From: Thermus albus
GTDB lineage: Bacteria; Deinococcota; Deinococci; Deinococcales; Thermaceae
NCBI RefSeq assembly: GCF_022760855.1
Contig: NZ_JAKTNR010000005.1
Span: 62,001 to 126,000, forward strand
Direction: 5' to 3'
DNA: 64,000 nt
The position numbers and the translations under genes are program-made. Under the pieces are notes generated by a model that saw only the letters and a program-made list of their open reading frames with translations, was not told the DNA's origin and made no database searches. Below are positions 28,351-38,108 of the stretch, in pieces (positions within the stretch are counted from its first letter, which is position 1; every line of letters starts with the position of its first letter).

Positions 28351-28986
28351 TCATTTCTTCTCGGCCAGGGCTTTGTCCAGGAGGTTCTTCCATTCCTCGT
28401 AGCTCAGGAAGCCGGTGCGCTTCTCCCCGGCGATGAAAAAGGTGGGGGTGCCGGTGAGCCCCAGGTCCGTGGCCAGCTTTTGGTCGGCCAGGACCCCCTC
28501 CCGGTGCCTTCCGGAGGCCAGGCACTGGGCGAAGGCATCTTCGTCTAGACCCATCTGCCCCGCCAGGTCCACCAGGTAGCGGTCCAGCACGCTTCCTTGC
28601 AGTTCGCCCCAACTGGAGGCGGCCCGGAAGAGGACCTCGTGGTACTCGTAGTAACGCCCTTGGTCGGCGGCGCAGGCGGCGGCCTCCCCCGCTCGGATCA
28701 CATTGGCTTGGCCCGGGAAGGGGAAGTCACGGAAGAGGTAGCGCACCTTGCCGGTGTCTATGTACTCAGCCTTAAGCCGGGGAAGGACGTTCAGGGCGTG
28801 GTTCTGGCAATGGGGGCAGAGGTAGTTGGAAAAGTCCACCACGGTTACGGGGGCATCCTCGCGTCCCAGGGTGAAGCGGGCCCCCTGGGCAGGGTCTAGC
28901 CCCGCCTTGCCCTTGGGTCCGAAAAGGATCCAGCCAAGGCCCAAAAGGGCTAGGGCCACCACCACGAGAACTATGGCGCGCTGCAT
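28351..28986 (-). CDS. DsbA/DsbG-like thioredoxin-fold protein, membrane anchored
   Basis: 211 residues. An N-terminal hydrophobic segment (AIVLVVVALALLGLGWILFG) anchors or exports it. The thioredoxin domain (DSBA family, thioredoxin_4 type) has the redox motif CPHC in FSNYLCPHCQNHAL near residue 57 and the cis-Pro in LTGTPTFFIAG near 175. Expected to oxidise or isomerise disulphides in periplasmic proteins. Another Cys pair is in AACAADQ and AQCLASG. The start is supported by TAGAGT 6 nt upstream of the ATG. No DsbB/VKOR partner is nearby. Confidence 0.88.
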   Translation of the reverse strand: MQRAIVLVVVALALLGLGWILFGPKGKAGLDPAQGARFTLGREDAPVTVVDFSNYLCPHCQNHALNVLPRLKAEYIDTGKVRYLFRDFPFPGQANVIRAGEAAACAADQGRYYEYHEVLFRAASSWGELQGSVLDRYLVDLAGQMGLDEDAFAQCLASGRHREGVLADQKLATDLGLTGTPTFFIAGEKRTGFLSYEEWKNLLDKALAEKK

Positions 28987-28992
28987 GGGCTT

Positions 28993-28998
28993 ACTCTA
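28993..28998 (-). promoter_or_regulatory. -10 element of the DsbA-like gene (leaderless layout)
   Basis: TAGAGT followed by 6 nt and the ATG. A TTGAGG 19 bp upstream may act as -35. Confidence 0.45.
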
Positions 28999-29053
28999 CC
29001 ACGCCCCGGATGAGAAGCCTCAAGCCGGGCCCAGTTGGGCTAGAAAAAGGCCT

Positions 29054-30007
<954 letters not shown>

Positions 30008-30427
30008 CTATCCTCCTTGTTGGCCGCCAAAGGCCCGCCGCTTGATGGCGTGCTCCGTTCCCCGCCAGTACCGGAAGGCCGATTCCTCCTTGGCCCCGAA
30101 GGCCCGGGAAAGCCCCTTCAGGACCTCCTCCGGGTTCACCCCATCCCGGTAGAAGTAGAGGTCCAAGGTGGCGGAGGCGTTGTCCTCGGGCCAGGTGTGG
30201 ATCATCACCGCCGCCACCGGGCTGACCACGGCGGCGGAAAGACCCTGGGGATGAAACTTGTACACCACCGACTGGGCCGCATCCCTGGGCGCCCCCAAGC
30301 GCATCACCGCATCCAAGAGGGCCGCCTCCACCATCTTGGGGTTTTCCAAGACATCCAGGTCACAGCCGTAGATTTCCGCCACCCAGCGCCCGCCCGGCAC
30401 CGCTTCCACAAGGGGCCATGATAGCAC
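30008..30427 (-). CDS. SpeD (AdoMet decarboxylase) homologue lacking the pyruvoyl-forming Ser
   Basis: About 139 residues, normal for bacterial class 1B SpeD. Recognisable by WVAEIYGCDLDVL, KFHPQGLSAAVV and IHTWPEDNASATLDLYFY. Active SpeD self-cleaves in SESHLTIH just before IHxxPE, turning that Ser into the pyruvoyl cofactor. With identical spacing from PQG to IH (13 residues), this protein reads LSAAVVSPVAAVM: the Glu, Ser and His of ESH are Val, Ala and Ala. I checked this on the nucleotide sequence. It should neither process nor decarboxylate SAM in the usual way; a prozyme-like partner, or a new role, is possible. The start GTG 30427 overlaps nothing but has a poor Shine-Dalgarno right behind ftsK; GTG 30409 is an alternative. 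Confidence 0.8.
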   Translation of the reverse strand: MLSWPLVEAVPGGRWVAEIYGCDLDVLENPKMVEAALLDAVMRLGAPRDAAQSVVYKFHPQGLSAAVVSPVAAVMIHTWPEDNASATLDLYFYRDGVNPEEVLKGLSRAFGAKEESAFRYWRGTEHAIKRRAFGGQQGG

Positions 30428-30431
30428 ACCT

Positions 30432-33032
30432 CTAGCCGAAGAAGTCCTTAAGCTGTTCTTTGCTGACAAGGACCTCCCGGGGCTTGGAGCCCTTGGGCGG
30501 TCCCACGATGCCCATGGCCTCGAGGGCATCCATGAGCTTTCCGGCCCGGGCGTGGCCGATGGAAAGGCGGCGCTGCAGGCGGCTTACGGAGCCATAGCCC
30601 TCCTCCACCACGATCTCCGCCGCCTTCTTAAGGAGGGGATCGGAGAAGTCCACCTCCCCCACCCCTGTCCCTTCCGGCACCTTTGGGGGTTCAAAGTCCT
30701 GGCCGTAGGCTTCGGCAAACCGGTCCTCAAAGCTTTGTCCCCTTAAGAAACCCGCCAGGCGCCCTACTTCCTCCTCGGAAAGGTAGGGCACTTGCAGGCG
30801 CACGGGCTTGGGAAGCCCGGGCTGGTGGAAGAGGGCGTCCCCCTGGCCGATCAGCTTCTCGGCCCCCTGGGTGTCCAGGATGGTGCGGGAGTCAAAACCG
30901 CTGGACACCGCAAAGGCCAAGCGGGCGGGGATGTTCACCTTGATGAGGGAGGTGAGGATGTCCACGCTGGGGCGCTGGGTGGCCAGGATGAGGTGCATTC
31001 CCGTGGCCCGGGCCATCTGGGCCAGGCGCAGGATGGCCGCCTCCACCTCCTTGGGAGCGGTCATCATCAGGTCGGCCAGCTCGTCCACCACGATGACCAG
31101 GTAGGGAAGGGCCTCCCCGCCTTCCCTCTCCATCTTGGCGTTGTACTGCTCCAGGTTCCGGGCCCCCACCCCGCTCATGAGCCGGTAGCGCCTTTCCATG
31201 TGGGCCACCGCTCCCTGCAACACGCTGGCGGCCTCCTCGGGGCTGGTGACCACGGGGCGCACCAGGTGGGGGATGCCCTCGTAGGGGGTGAGCTCCACCA
31301 TCTTGGGGTCTATGAGGAGAAAGCGCAAGGTGGTGGGGAGATGCTTAAAGAGGAGGCTGGCGATGAGGACGTTGATGGCCACGCTTTTGCCACTGCCGGT
31401 GGAGCCGGCGATGAGAAGGTGGGGCATCTTGGCTAGGTCCCGCACCCAGATTTCCCCCTCAATGCTCTTGCCCAGCACCAAGGGCAAAAGGGCCTTGGCG
31501 TTTTGAAAACTGGGGGAAAGGACAGCCTCGGAAAAGCGCACCAGTTCCCTTTTGGGGTTGGGCACCTCCAAGCCCACGGTGTTCTTGCCGGGGATGGGGG
31601 CCTCTATCCGCACCGCACCCACGGCCAGGGCCCGGGCCAGGTCGTTTTGTAGGCTCTGGATGCGGCTTATTTTCTCCCCGGGGGCAGGCAGAAGCTCGTA
31701 GCGGATCACCGAGGGCCCGCGGGCGTGGCCCACCACCTCCGCCTGGACCCCAAAGTGCTTGAGGGTGTCGGCGATGGTGCGTTTGAGCCTTTCCACCTCC
31801 TCTTCCAAACCCCGGGTGGTTCCCTTGGGCTCCGGGGGGTCCAGGAGGTCCGGGGTGGGAAGGGCCAAGGCGGTGCTTTGGGGAAGGGGACGGGGCGGGG
31901 AAGGCGGGTCCGGTAAAGTTTGGGGCGGGGAGGGCTCGGGAAAGACCAGGTCCAGGTCAAAGGGTTCCGGTTCGGGGGCAGGGGGTGGGGAGGAGGGGAC
32001 AGGCGGGGGGTTGCCCGTGAGCAAGGCCCTTAGCCCCTCGGCCTGGGCCTCGGGATGGCGGGAGAGGAAGGATAGCCAGGAGGCAAGCTCCTCAAAGCGG
32101 GCCTCCAGGTCCTGGACCAGGCCAGCAAGCTCCTCCCACCGGGCCTTGCGCTCTTCCCTAAGCCTTAGCCCCCGCACCAGTCCCCCCACGGTGGCCCCGG
32201 GGGTGGGGATAGGGTGGAGGGCCTTCAGGCGGGCGAGGAGGGCCTGGGCCTCGAGGTGGAGGGCGGCCCGCCGCTCCTCCAGGGCATCCCGCAGGGGGCC
32301 TTCCCCAGGCAGGGGGTTTCTCAAGGCCTGCAGGAGGGCTTGAAGCCGGGGTTCTAAAGGCCTTTGATCCTCCTCCATTTGCCGCTTAAGTTCGGTGGCC
32401 CGTTCCTCCAAGAAGGCCCTTAAGGCCTTCTCCACCCCGGGTAGCTCGGCGGGGGAAAGGTTTTGCGCCAGGGCCTTTAGGGCGGTGTGCTCTGGGTAAA
32501 GGCGGGCGAGGAGGCCGATCCTTTGCTTAAGGAGAAGGGCCTTCACCCGGTACCGGACCTGTCGCACCGCCTCCACCCCCAGGTGCAGGCCGGTGAGGAG
32601 AAGGTGAAGGGGAGGTTTCCGCCGCCAGAGGTCCAGGACCAAGGAGGCAAGGAGGAGGGGTAGGGCAAGGCCCAAAGCCCCTGCCTTGGCCTCGAGAAAA
32701 GACCGCCAGGTATTCCCCAGGTGCCCCGAAAGGGGCCCAAGGAGGGGAAGAAGGGCGAAGGCCAAGAGGTAGAGGAGGAGCAGGTGGCGCAGGAGGGGTT
32801 TTAGGGGTTTGCCTCGGTATAGAACCCCTGCCAGCAGAAAGAGGGTTGGGGGAAGGAGATAGGCGGGGAGGCCCAGGTTGCTGTAGAGGGACTCCCGAAG
32901 AAAGACGCCCAAGGCTCCGCTAGGAACCGGCAAGAGGGGAGAGAGCAGGAAGAGGCCTGCGCCTAAGGCCACGGTGGAAAGGGCCTCGAGGTCGCGGTTA
33001 CGGCTGGGCTTGGCCGGCTTCCGCTTCGCCAT
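30432..33032 (-). CDS. ftsK: DNA translocase FtsK/SpoIIIE
   Basis: 866 residues. The N-terminus is basic followed by about four membrane helices (to residue ~150), anchoring it at the septum. A helical linker and a Pro-rich stretch (about residues 340-400) come next. The RecA-like motor has Walker [15 protein letters not shown] near residue 545 and Walker [14 protein letters not shown] near 645. A C-terminal winged-helix gamma domain (from about 800; [19 protein letters not shown]) would read polar KOPS-like sequences. It coordinates chromosome segregation with division. Five nt separate its stop from the SpeD-like gene. Its own upstream region is insulated by a terminator. Confidence 0.96.
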   Translation of the reverse strand: MAKRKPAKPSRNRDLEALSTVALGAGLFLLSPLLPVPSGALGVFLRESLYSNLGLPAYLLPPTLFLLAGVLYRGKPLKPLLRHLLLLYLLAFALLPLLGPLSGHLGNTWRSFLEAKAGALGLALPLLLASLVLDLWRRKPPLHLLLTGLHLGVEAVRQVRYRVKALLLKQRIGLLARLYPEHTALKALAQNLSPAELPGVEKALRAFLEERATELKRQMEEDQRPLEPRLQALLQALRNPLPGEGPLRDALEERRAALHLEAQALLARLKALHPIPTPGATVGGLVRGLRLREERKARWEELAGLVQDLEARFEELASWLSFLSRHPEAQAEGLRALLTGNPPPVPSSPPPAPEPEPFDLDLVFPEPSPPQTLPDPPSPPRPLPQSTALALPTPDLLDPPEPKGTTRGLEEEVERLKRTIADTLKHFGVQAEVVGHARGPSVIRYELLPAPGEKISRIQSLQNDLARALAVGAVRIEAPIPGKNTVGLEVPNPKRELVRFSEAVLSPSFQNAKALLPLVLGKSIEGEIWVRDLAKMPHLLIAGSTGSGKSVAINVLIASLLFKHLPTTLRFLLIDPKMVELTPYEGIPHLVRPVVTSPEEAASVLQGAVAHMERRYRLMSGVGARNLEQYNAKMEREGGEALPYLVIVVDELADLMMTAPKEVEAAILRLAQMARATGMHLILATQRPSVDILTSLIKVNIPARLAFAVSSGFDSRTILDTQGAEKLIGQGDALFHQPGLPKPVRLQVPYLSEEEVGRLAGFLRGQSFEDRFAEAYGQDFEPPKVPEGTGVGEVDFSDPLLKKAAEIVVEEGYGSVSRLQRRLSIGHARAGKLMDALEAMGIVGPPKGSKPREVLVSKEQLKDFFG

Positions 33033-33064
33033 CGGAAGGATTATAACCTCCAGATGGACCAGCT

Positions 33065-33098
33065 AAAAGAAAAACCCCGGGGAAACCTTTCCCCGGGG
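33065..33098 (-). terminator. Rho-independent terminator of the Skp/OmpH-like gene
   Basis: 11-bp perfect stem CCCCGGGGAAA / TTTCCCCGGGG with a 2-nt loop (33075-33098), followed on the minus strand by TTTTTCTTTT. Separates the OmpH-like gene from ftsK. Confidence 0.9.
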
Positions 33099-33110
33099 GA
33101 GGGGTTTGGG

Positions 33111-33602
33111 CTAGCGCTTCAGCTCCTTCTTTACCGCTTCGGTTAGGTCGGTGTCGTCGTCGGCATACACCACCAGGCCCGACTGGGCCGCCACCTGGCG
33201 GCTCATGACCACGGAGAAGCCCTGGGCCTTGGCCACCTTGGCGATGGCCTTATCCACATCTTCCAGGATGGGTTTAAGCACGGGGTTCTGCCGCTCCTGC
33301 CACTTTTTCACCGTGTCTTGGTAGGTTTTGACCAGGGCCTCGTAGTCCTGGCGCTCCTTGGCCGTGGCCTGTCCGGAGCGGATCTTGGCTTCCAAGGGCT
33401 TGATCTTCTCCTCTAGGGGGTTAAGGTCCTTTCGGGCTTGGGCCTGGAGGTCTTGGACCTTTTTGTAATCGGGGTGGGCCTGCACCAGGGCATCGGCGTC
33501 CACAAAGCCCACCCGGCTGGCCACGGTTCTATTTTGGGCCAGCATGGGGGTAAGGAGGGCGCCGAGAGCCACCAAGAGGGCGACCAGGGGAAAGCGCTTC
33601 AT
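33111..33602 (-). CDS. Skp/OmpH-family periplasmic chaperone-like protein
   Basis: 163 residues from the ATG at 33602 (a TTG six bases earlier is in frame). Signal peptide MKRFPLVALLVALGALLTPMLAQ, then GFVDADALVQAHPDYKKVQ, the OmpH domain start, then a long charged coiled coil (about residues 50-115) and a short beta end (FSVVMSRQVAA, GLVVYADDDTDLTEAVKKEL). In proteobacteria Skp holds unfolded outer-membrane proteins. Thermus has an outer membrane with beta-barrel proteins and abundant S-layer SlpA, so a similar role is plausible. Divergent from the exported beta-protein gene at 33700, perhaps sharing control. Confidence 0.85.
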   Translation of the reverse strand: MKRFPLVALLVALGALLTPMLAQNRTVASRVGFVDADALVQAHPDYKKVQDLQAQARKDLNPLEEKIKPLEAKIRSGQATAKERQDYEALVKTYQDTVKKWQERQNPVLKPILEDVDKAIAKVAKAQGFSVVMSRQVAAQSGLVVYADDDTDLTEAVKKELKR

Positions 33603-33699
33603 AGCCAAAAGCCTAAAGCTTCAGGGTGAAGGGTGCGTGAGAGAAGCCTCTCTTCCCCTTGGCCGCAAGGAAGGGTAGCATGCCGGAAGGAGGTGGGTT

Positions 33700-34134
33700 A
33701 TGCGCAAGATCGTCTTGGTTTTGGCGTTGCTGGCCTTAGGCACCGGGGCTTTCGCCCAGCGGGCGGTTTCCTTCCGCCTTTCCTTGCCCCCTGCGGGGCT
33801 GGGGCTGGGCCTCGAGGCGCCCTTGGAGCGCAACCTAGCCTTCCGGGGCTTCGCGGATCTCTTTCCCGGTGGGCCCAGCTTCCTGGTGGCGGGGGAGGTT
33901 CTCTTCAAGCCGGATTTGGGCCAGCTGGACCGGGACCTTAGGGGCATACGCCCTTACTTTGGCGGTGGGCTTGCCGGCCACTTTGCCGGCCCCGGGGAGG
34001 TGGGGTTACACCTTTCCCTGGGGGTGGAGTTCCTCCTGGATGCCCGCACGGGGATCTTCCTGGATGGAGAGTACTTTTACGCCTTTGGCGGGGGCCGGCT
34101 TGCCCGTACGGTCATAGGGGCCAATCTGCGCTAG
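33700..34134 (+). CDS. Exported beta-rich protein, possible small outer-membrane barrel
   Basis: 144 residues. Cleavable signal peptide (MRKIVLVLALLALGTGAFAQ), then alternating hydrophobic/polar strands with many glycines and aromatic girdle-like residues (FLVAGEVLFKPDL, YFGGGLAGHFAG, FLDGEYFYAFGGG), ending in VIGANLR. The pattern suggests an 8-stranded OmpA/OmpX-like barrel, but no family is recognised. Good Shine-Dalgarno (GGAAGGAGGTGG). It sits next to the divergent Skp/OmpH-like gene, which would be a natural chaperone for it. Confidence 0.7.
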   Translation: MRKIVLVLALLALGTGAFAQRAVSFRLSLPPAGLGLGLEAPLERNLAFRGFADLFPGGPSFLVAGEVLFKPDLGQLDRDLRGIRPYFGGGLAGHFAGPGEVGLHLSLGVEFLLDARTGIFLDGEYFYAFGGGRLARTVIGANLR

Positions 34135-34146
34135 AGGGACCTCCCT

Positions 34147-34185
34147 GTCCCCGCCCAGCCTTGGGCGGGGACATCTTTCTTTTGG
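34147..34185 (+). terminator. Rho-independent terminator
   Basis: 11-bp perfect stem GTCCCCGCCCA / TGGGCGGGGAC with loop GCCT (34147-34172), followed by ATCTTTCTTTT. Ends the exported beta-protein transcript. Confidence 0.88.
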
Positions 34186-34218
34186 GCCCGGGGTAGACTG
34201 AAAGCCGGAGGTGAAGCC

Positions 34219-34851
34219 ATGCTGGTCAGGGACTGGATGACCAAGGACCCCCTCACCGTAGCCCCGGATACCCCGGTGCTGGAGGCCATCAACCTTTTGA
34301 AGAACAAGGGCTTCCGGCGCTTGCCGGTGGTGAAGGAGGGGAAGCTGATCGGCCTCGTCACCGATAAGGATTTAAAAGACGCCATGCCCTCCAAGGCCAC
34401 CACCCTCTCGGTCTGGGAGATGAACTACCTCCTTTCCAAGCTCACCGTGCAGGAGGTGATGGCCAAACCCGTCATCACCGTGGAGGCCGATGCGCCTTTG
34501 GAGAAGGCGGCCCTCCTGATGGAGGAGAAGAAGATCGGCGGCCTGCCGGTGATGGAAGGGGAGAGGTTGGTGGGCATCATCACCGTGACCGATGTCCTCA
34601 GGGCCTTCATTGAGGTGTTGGGGCTTAAGATGGGGGGCTTGCGCATCACCGTGGATATCCCCGACGTGCCCGGGGCCCTGGCCCAGATGGCCCGGGCGGT
34701 TCCCCCGGCCAACATCGTTTCCATTGCCACCGCAGCCCACCTGAACGGGTACCAGCGCCTGGTCCTCCGGGTGGTGGGGGAGGATGTGGAGGGGGTTCCC
34801 GACCGGCTAAAGGCCGCTGGGGAGCGGGTGGTGGACGTACGCCCCGGTTAG
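34219..34851 (+). CDS. CBS-pair plus ACT-domain protein (AcuB-like)
   Basis: 210 residues. Two CBS motifs: MLVRDWMTKDPLTVAPDTPV to LIGLVTDKDLKDA, and VQEVMAKPVITVEADAPL to LVGIITVTDVLRAFIE. They form an adenosine-nucleotide-sensing Bateman module. From about residue 140 an ACT-like domain follows (GLRITVDIPDVPGALAQMARAV), which usually binds amino acids. The combination resembles AcuB of Bacillus; the effector and target are unknown. Good Shine-Dalgarno GGAGGTGAAG. The gene ends in TTAG shared with the convergent pheA stop. Confidence 0.85.
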   Translation: MLVRDWMTKDPLTVAPDTPVLEAINLLKNKGFRRLPVVKEGKLIGLVTDKDLKDAMPSKATTLSVWEMNYLLSKLTVQEVMAKPVITVEADAPLEKAALLMEEKKIGGLPVMEGERLVGIITVTDVLRAFIEVLGLKMGGLRITVDIPDVPGALAQMARAVPPANIVSIATAAHLNGYQRLVLRVVGEDVEGVPDRLKAAGERVVDVRPG

Positions 34852-35678
34852 ATGCCGTTGCGGTAGGCGGGGTAGGAGCCCAGCACCTTGAGGAAAGCCG
34901 CCCGGCGGAGGAGGCCTAGGAGGGCTTGGGCGGGGCCTGGGTCCTCCAAGTGGCCCTCGAGGTCCAGGTAGAAGAGGTAGCTGAAGGGCTTATCCCGCCT
35001 AGGCCGGGATTCCAGCTTGGTGAGGTTCACCCCAGCCTCGGCGAAGACGGTAAGGGCTTCCAAAAGCCCTCCAGGCCTGTGGCGCACGGCGAAGACGATG
35101 CTGGTCTTGTGGGGGCCTTCTCCCCTTTTTGCCTCCTCCCGCCCGATGACGAAGAACCGGGTGTAGTTGTGGGGATAGTCCTCGATGTTCTCCGCCAGCA
35201 CCTGTAGGCCATAAAGCTCCGCCGCCCTCCTACTGGCGATGGCGCCCACCCCGGGTTCCGGGTTCTCCGCTAAGGCCCTGGCCGCCCCTGCGGTGTCATA
35301 GACCGGGATGGGGGTCAGGCGCATGCGGGCCAGGAAGCCGTCGCATTGGGCCAGGGCCTGGGGGTGGCTTTTCACCGCCTTGAGGTCTTTTAGCTCCGTC
35401 TCCTTGGGGGCAAGGAGGCAGTGCTCCACCCGGTGGATGATCTCCCCCACCACGTGGAGGTCGCTTTCCAAAAGGAGGTCGTAGGTCTGGTTGATGCTGC
35501 CTGCGGTGGTGTTTTCCACCGGCACCACCCCGTAGTCCGCCTCCCCGGCCTCCACCGCTTCAAAGACCTGGTGAAAGGTGGGAAAGCCCATGGGAGTGGA
35601 CCCAGGGAAGTTCCTCAGCAAGGCTTCCTCGCTATAGGCCCCCTCCGTGCCCTGGAAGGCGATCCTCATGCCCCCCAT
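34848..35678 (-). CDS. pheA: Prephenate dehydratase
   Basis: Converts prephenate to phenylpyruvate in Phe biosynthesis. 276 residues, a stand-alone P-protein without chorismate mutase. Catalytic domain: MRIAFQGTEGAYSEEALL, YGVVPVENTTAGSINQTYD, and YNYTRFF-type segment written here as HNYTRFFVIGRE with the catalytic Thr. A C-terminal regulatory ACT domain (KTSIVFAVRHRPGGLLEAL and LTKLESRP, the Phe-binding ESRP motif) gives feedback inhibition. The start ATG 35678 has GGAAGGAG; ATG 35669 is an alternative. Confidence 0.95.
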   Translation of the reverse strand: MGGMRIAFQGTEGAYSEEALLRNFPGSTPMGFPTFHQVFEAVEAGEADYGVVPVENTTAGSINQTYDLLLESDLHVVGEIIHRVEHCLLAPKETELKDLKAVKSHPQALAQCDGFLARMRLTPIPVYDTAGAARALAENPEPGVGAIASRRAAELYGLQVLAENIEDYPHNYTRFFVIGREEAKRGEGPHKTSIVFAVRHRPGGLLEALTVFAEAGVNLTKLESRPRRDKPFSYLFYLDLEGHLEDPGPAQALLGLLRRAAFLKVLGSYPAYRNGI

Positions 35679-35722
35679 GGTACTCCTTCCCTAGTAGACA
35701 GGGAAAGGCCGTTTCCCCTAGC

Positions 35723-36472
35723 ATGGCCCTTGTGGCGCGGCTCCTTGTGGTGGACGATGACCCCCGCATCCGGCACCTTTTGGAACTTCTGCTTTCCGGG
35801 GCAGGCCACCAGGTGGCGCTGGCGGATTCCGCCAAGGCCGCTTTGGAATACCTCCGCAAGGAAACCCCGGACCTGATCCTTTTGGACATCATGATGCCGG
35901 ATATGGATGGCCTTACCCTTCTTGGGCGTATCCGGGCGGTGCGGCGCTTGGCCAAGGTACCCGTCATCATGTTCACCGGGGGTGGCAAGGAGCTGGAAGG
36001 CCCAAGCCGGGCATTGGGGGCGGACCTCTTCCTGGAAAAGCCGGTCTCGGGCCGTCGCCTTAAGGAGGCGGTGGAGGGGCTTTTGAGCCGGGAGGGGTAT
36101 GTGCTGCCTGGAGGAGAGCGGGTGGGGACCCTCGAGGAGGTGGGGGCGCGTTTGCGCCAGGCGTTGCCTGAGGAAACGCGTTTCAAGGCCTTGTGGCTCA
36201 AGAACTCGGGCCGCCGGGCCCTCCTGCAAAACCTCCTGGCGAAGGGTTGGACGGAGGCCCTTGTGAGGCGCATCCTTCCCGGGGAGTATGACCTCTACGA
36301 CCTTCTAGGGCATCTGGCCTATGGCTGGCCTTTGCTGCCCCTAAAGGAGCGGGCGGCCCGGGTGCAGGATCCCCGCCTGGCTTCCCACCTGGAGGCCTAC
36401 CTGAAGGAGAAGCGGCTTCCCCTGGAGGGCAACGGTCTTTTGGAAGAACTGGCCCAGGCCCTGTACGCTTAA
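35723..36472 (+). CDS. Response regulator with an unassigned C-terminal domain
   Basis: 249 residues. Residues 4-125 form a receiver domain with acidic pocket VVDDDP, phospho-acceptor Asp in LILLDIMMPDMDG, conserved Thr in MFTGG and Lys in LEKPV. The last ~120 residues are a helical domain that is neither a recognisable DNA-binding HTH nor an enzyme; it contains TRFKALWLKNSGRRALLQ and YDLYDLLGHLAYGWPLLP. No histidine kinase is adjacent. It leads a tight run with the FemX, LptC-like and LptA-like genes, so an envelope role is possible. Confidence 0.8.
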   Translation: MALVARLLVVDDDPRIRHLLELLLSGAGHQVALADSAKAALEYLRKETPDLILLDIMMPDMDGLTLLGRIRAVRRLAKVPVIMFTGGGKELEGPSRALGADLFLEKPVSGRRLKEAVEGLLSREGYVLPGGERVGTLEEVGARLRQALPEETRFKALWLKNSGRRALLQNLLAKGWTEALVRRILPGEYDLYDLLGHLAYGWPLLPLKERAARVQDPRLASHLEAYLKEKRLPLEGNGLLEELAQALYA

Positions 36473-36475
36473 GGG

Positions 36476-37498
36476 GTGTGGGACGTGGTAGAGATCACCG
36501 ATCCCGAGGCCTGGAACCGGCTGGTTTCCGGCTTTCCTATTACCAGCGCCTTGCAGTCCTGGGGCTGGGGCGAGGTGAAGCGGCTTTCCGGCTGGGTGCC
36601 TAAGCGCCTGGCGGTATACGGAGAGGAAGGGCTTGTGGGGGGGGCTCAGGTCCTCTTAAGGCCCCTTCCGGGCGGGCTGCGCCTGGCCTACACCCCCAGG
36701 GGTCCAGCCCTCCTTCGCCTTTCGGATCTGCCCCGGGTGGCCCAGGCCCTGGCCCATGGGGTGCGGGGGACGCACCTGGTCCTCGAGCCCGAAGCCGGGC
36801 TTCCTGCGGAGGGGCCAGCCCCTGGTTTTCCCGGCCTGCTACCGGAAGAGCCCATCCAGCCCGCCTACTCCCTGTGGTTGGACCTCAGCCAGGGGGAGGA
36901 GGCCCTTCTTAAGGGCATGAAGGAGATGCACCGCCGCAACGCCCGCCTGGCCCTTAAGCGCACGGAGATTTCCATAGAGGGGGAGGAGGCTTTTTTAGAG
37001 TTTTTCCGCCTTTTTAAGGAAACCAACCGCCGGGCTAGGCTGTTGCAGCACGCGGAAGGCTATTACCGGGCGGTGCTCAAGGAGATGAACCAGCCCCATG
37101 GGGAGGCCTTCTTGGCCCTAGCCCGCAAGGATGGGGAGGCTTTGGCAGCGGGGCTTTTTGTGGCTTTCGCGGGCAAGGTGGATTACCTCTATGGGGGGAG
37201 TAGCCGCGCCCACCCCGAGGCCAAGGCTCCCATGGGCATGCACCTGGCGGCCATCCGCCACGCCATTGGCCGTGGCTACCGCATCTATGACCTTTGGGGG
37301 GTGCCCAGAACCCCAGAAGGGAGCCATGCGGAGGGGATATGGCGCTTCAAGGAGGGGTTTGGGGGTAGGCGGGTTCAGTTTCCCGCCTACACCTTGCCCC
37401 TTTCCCCCCTTTACCGTCCCCTGAAGGCGCTTTTGCGCCTGCGCAAGACCTGGGTGAACCTGCGGGTGCGGGGTAACCCCCGGGACGTCTTGGGGTAA
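36476..37498 (+). CDS. FemX/FemAB-type aminoacyltransferase for peptidoglycan bridges
   Basis: 340 residues starting with GTG 3 bp after the preceding stop. Two GNAT-like domains typical of Fem enzymes: ITSALQSWGWGEVKRL at the N-terminus, a helical insert with MKEMHRRNARLALKRT, and in the second half AAGLFVAFAGKVDYLYGGSS and YRIYDLWGVP with FKEGFGG. These enzymes add amino acids from aminoacyl-tRNA to the stem peptide. Thermus peptidoglycan has L-ornithine with a Gly-Gly bridge, so glycine addition is the likely reaction. Confidence 0.85.
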   Translation: MWDVVEITDPEAWNRLVSGFPITSALQSWGWGEVKRLSGWVPKRLAVYGEEGLVGGAQVLLRPLPGGLRLAYTPRGPALLRLSDLPRVAQALAHGVRGTHLVLEPEAGLPAEGPAPGFPGLLPEEPIQPAYSLWLDLSQGEEALLKGMKEMHRRNARLALKRTEISIEGEEAFLEFFRLFKETNRRARLLQHAEGYYRAVLKEMNQPHGEAFLALARKDGEALAAGLFVAFAGKVDYLYGGSSRAHPEAKAPMGMHLAAIRHAIGRGYRIYDLWGVPRTPEGSHAEGIWRFKEGFGGRRVQFPAYTLPLSPLYRPLKALLRLRKTWVNLRVRGNPRDVLG

Positions 37499-37541
37499 AC
37501 CGCTTCTTGGGCCCTTGTCATCTTTCTCAAGGGGCCTTGGG

Positions 37542-37547
37542 TATGGT
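37542..37547 (+). promoter_or_regulatory. -10 element before the LptC-like gene (leaderless layout)
   Basis: TATGGT followed by 6 nt and the GTG start; no convincing -35. Confidence 0.35.
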
Positions 37548-37553
37548 GGTAGG

Positions 37554-38108
37554 GTGGTTCGGTTCTGGGTGGTTCTGGCCATCGCCTTGGGTCTACTCCT
37601 CTGGCTTCTTCGGCCTTTCCCCAAGCCCCAGGTGGCGCAGGGGGGCGTGCGTCTAGAAGGGGTGGAGTTCCTCCTTTTCCCTGAGGAAAAGGACGTGATC
37701 TGGCGGTTTGCCGCGGAGGAAATGGTGGAGGAAGGGGGGGTTTTCCGCATCCGGGGGGGTCTTAGAGGGGAAAGGCATGTGGGGGAGCGGTTGGACCTCC
37801 GCCTCTTTGCCCCCGAGGTGGCCGTGGAACCGGGGGACAACCTGCGGGCTCCGTATGCGCGGGCAGAGATTTTAAGGGGATGCTACCGCTTGGACCTCTC
37901 TGCTCCGGGAAAGGGGGAGGTGCTCATTCGTCAAAAAGAGGGTTTTTTCGCTCCTTGGGTAAGGATTGAGGCCCCCAATCTCCGGGGGGAAGCGGAAGCC
38001 TTTCGTGCGGATTTCGCTCTGGAGCACATAGAGGCGGATAACCCCCGGTTTGATTTTCCCGCTGGGGGAAGCTTTGGCCCCTGCACAGTGGAGGGAGGTA
38101 GCTCATGA
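37554..38108 (+). CDS. LptC-like single-pass envelope protein
   Basis: 184 residues from GTG 37554. One N-terminal membrane helix (FWVVLAIALGLLLWLL) followed by a beta-jellyroll-like periplasmic region with repeated short strands (GVRLEGVEFLLFPEE, RIRGGLRGERHVGERLDL, LFAPEVAVEPGDNLRAPYA). Layout and position just ahead of two LptA/OstA-like genes point to the LptC role: bridging an inner-membrane ABC exporter to a periplasmic lipid conduit. An earlier ATG at 37515 is in frame but leaves the helix 15 residues inside; the GTG has TATGGT 6 nt upstream. Overlaps the next gene by 4 bp (ATGA). Confidence 0.6.
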   Translation: MVRFWVVLAIALGLLLWLLRPFPKPQVAQGGVRLEGVEFLLFPEEKDVIWRFAAEEMVEEGGVFRIRGGLRGERHVGERLDLRLFAPEVAVEPGDNLRAPYARAEILRGCYRLDLSAPGKGEVLIRQKEGFFAPWVRIEAPNLRGEAEAFRADFALEHIEADNPRFDFPAGGSFGPCTVEGGSS

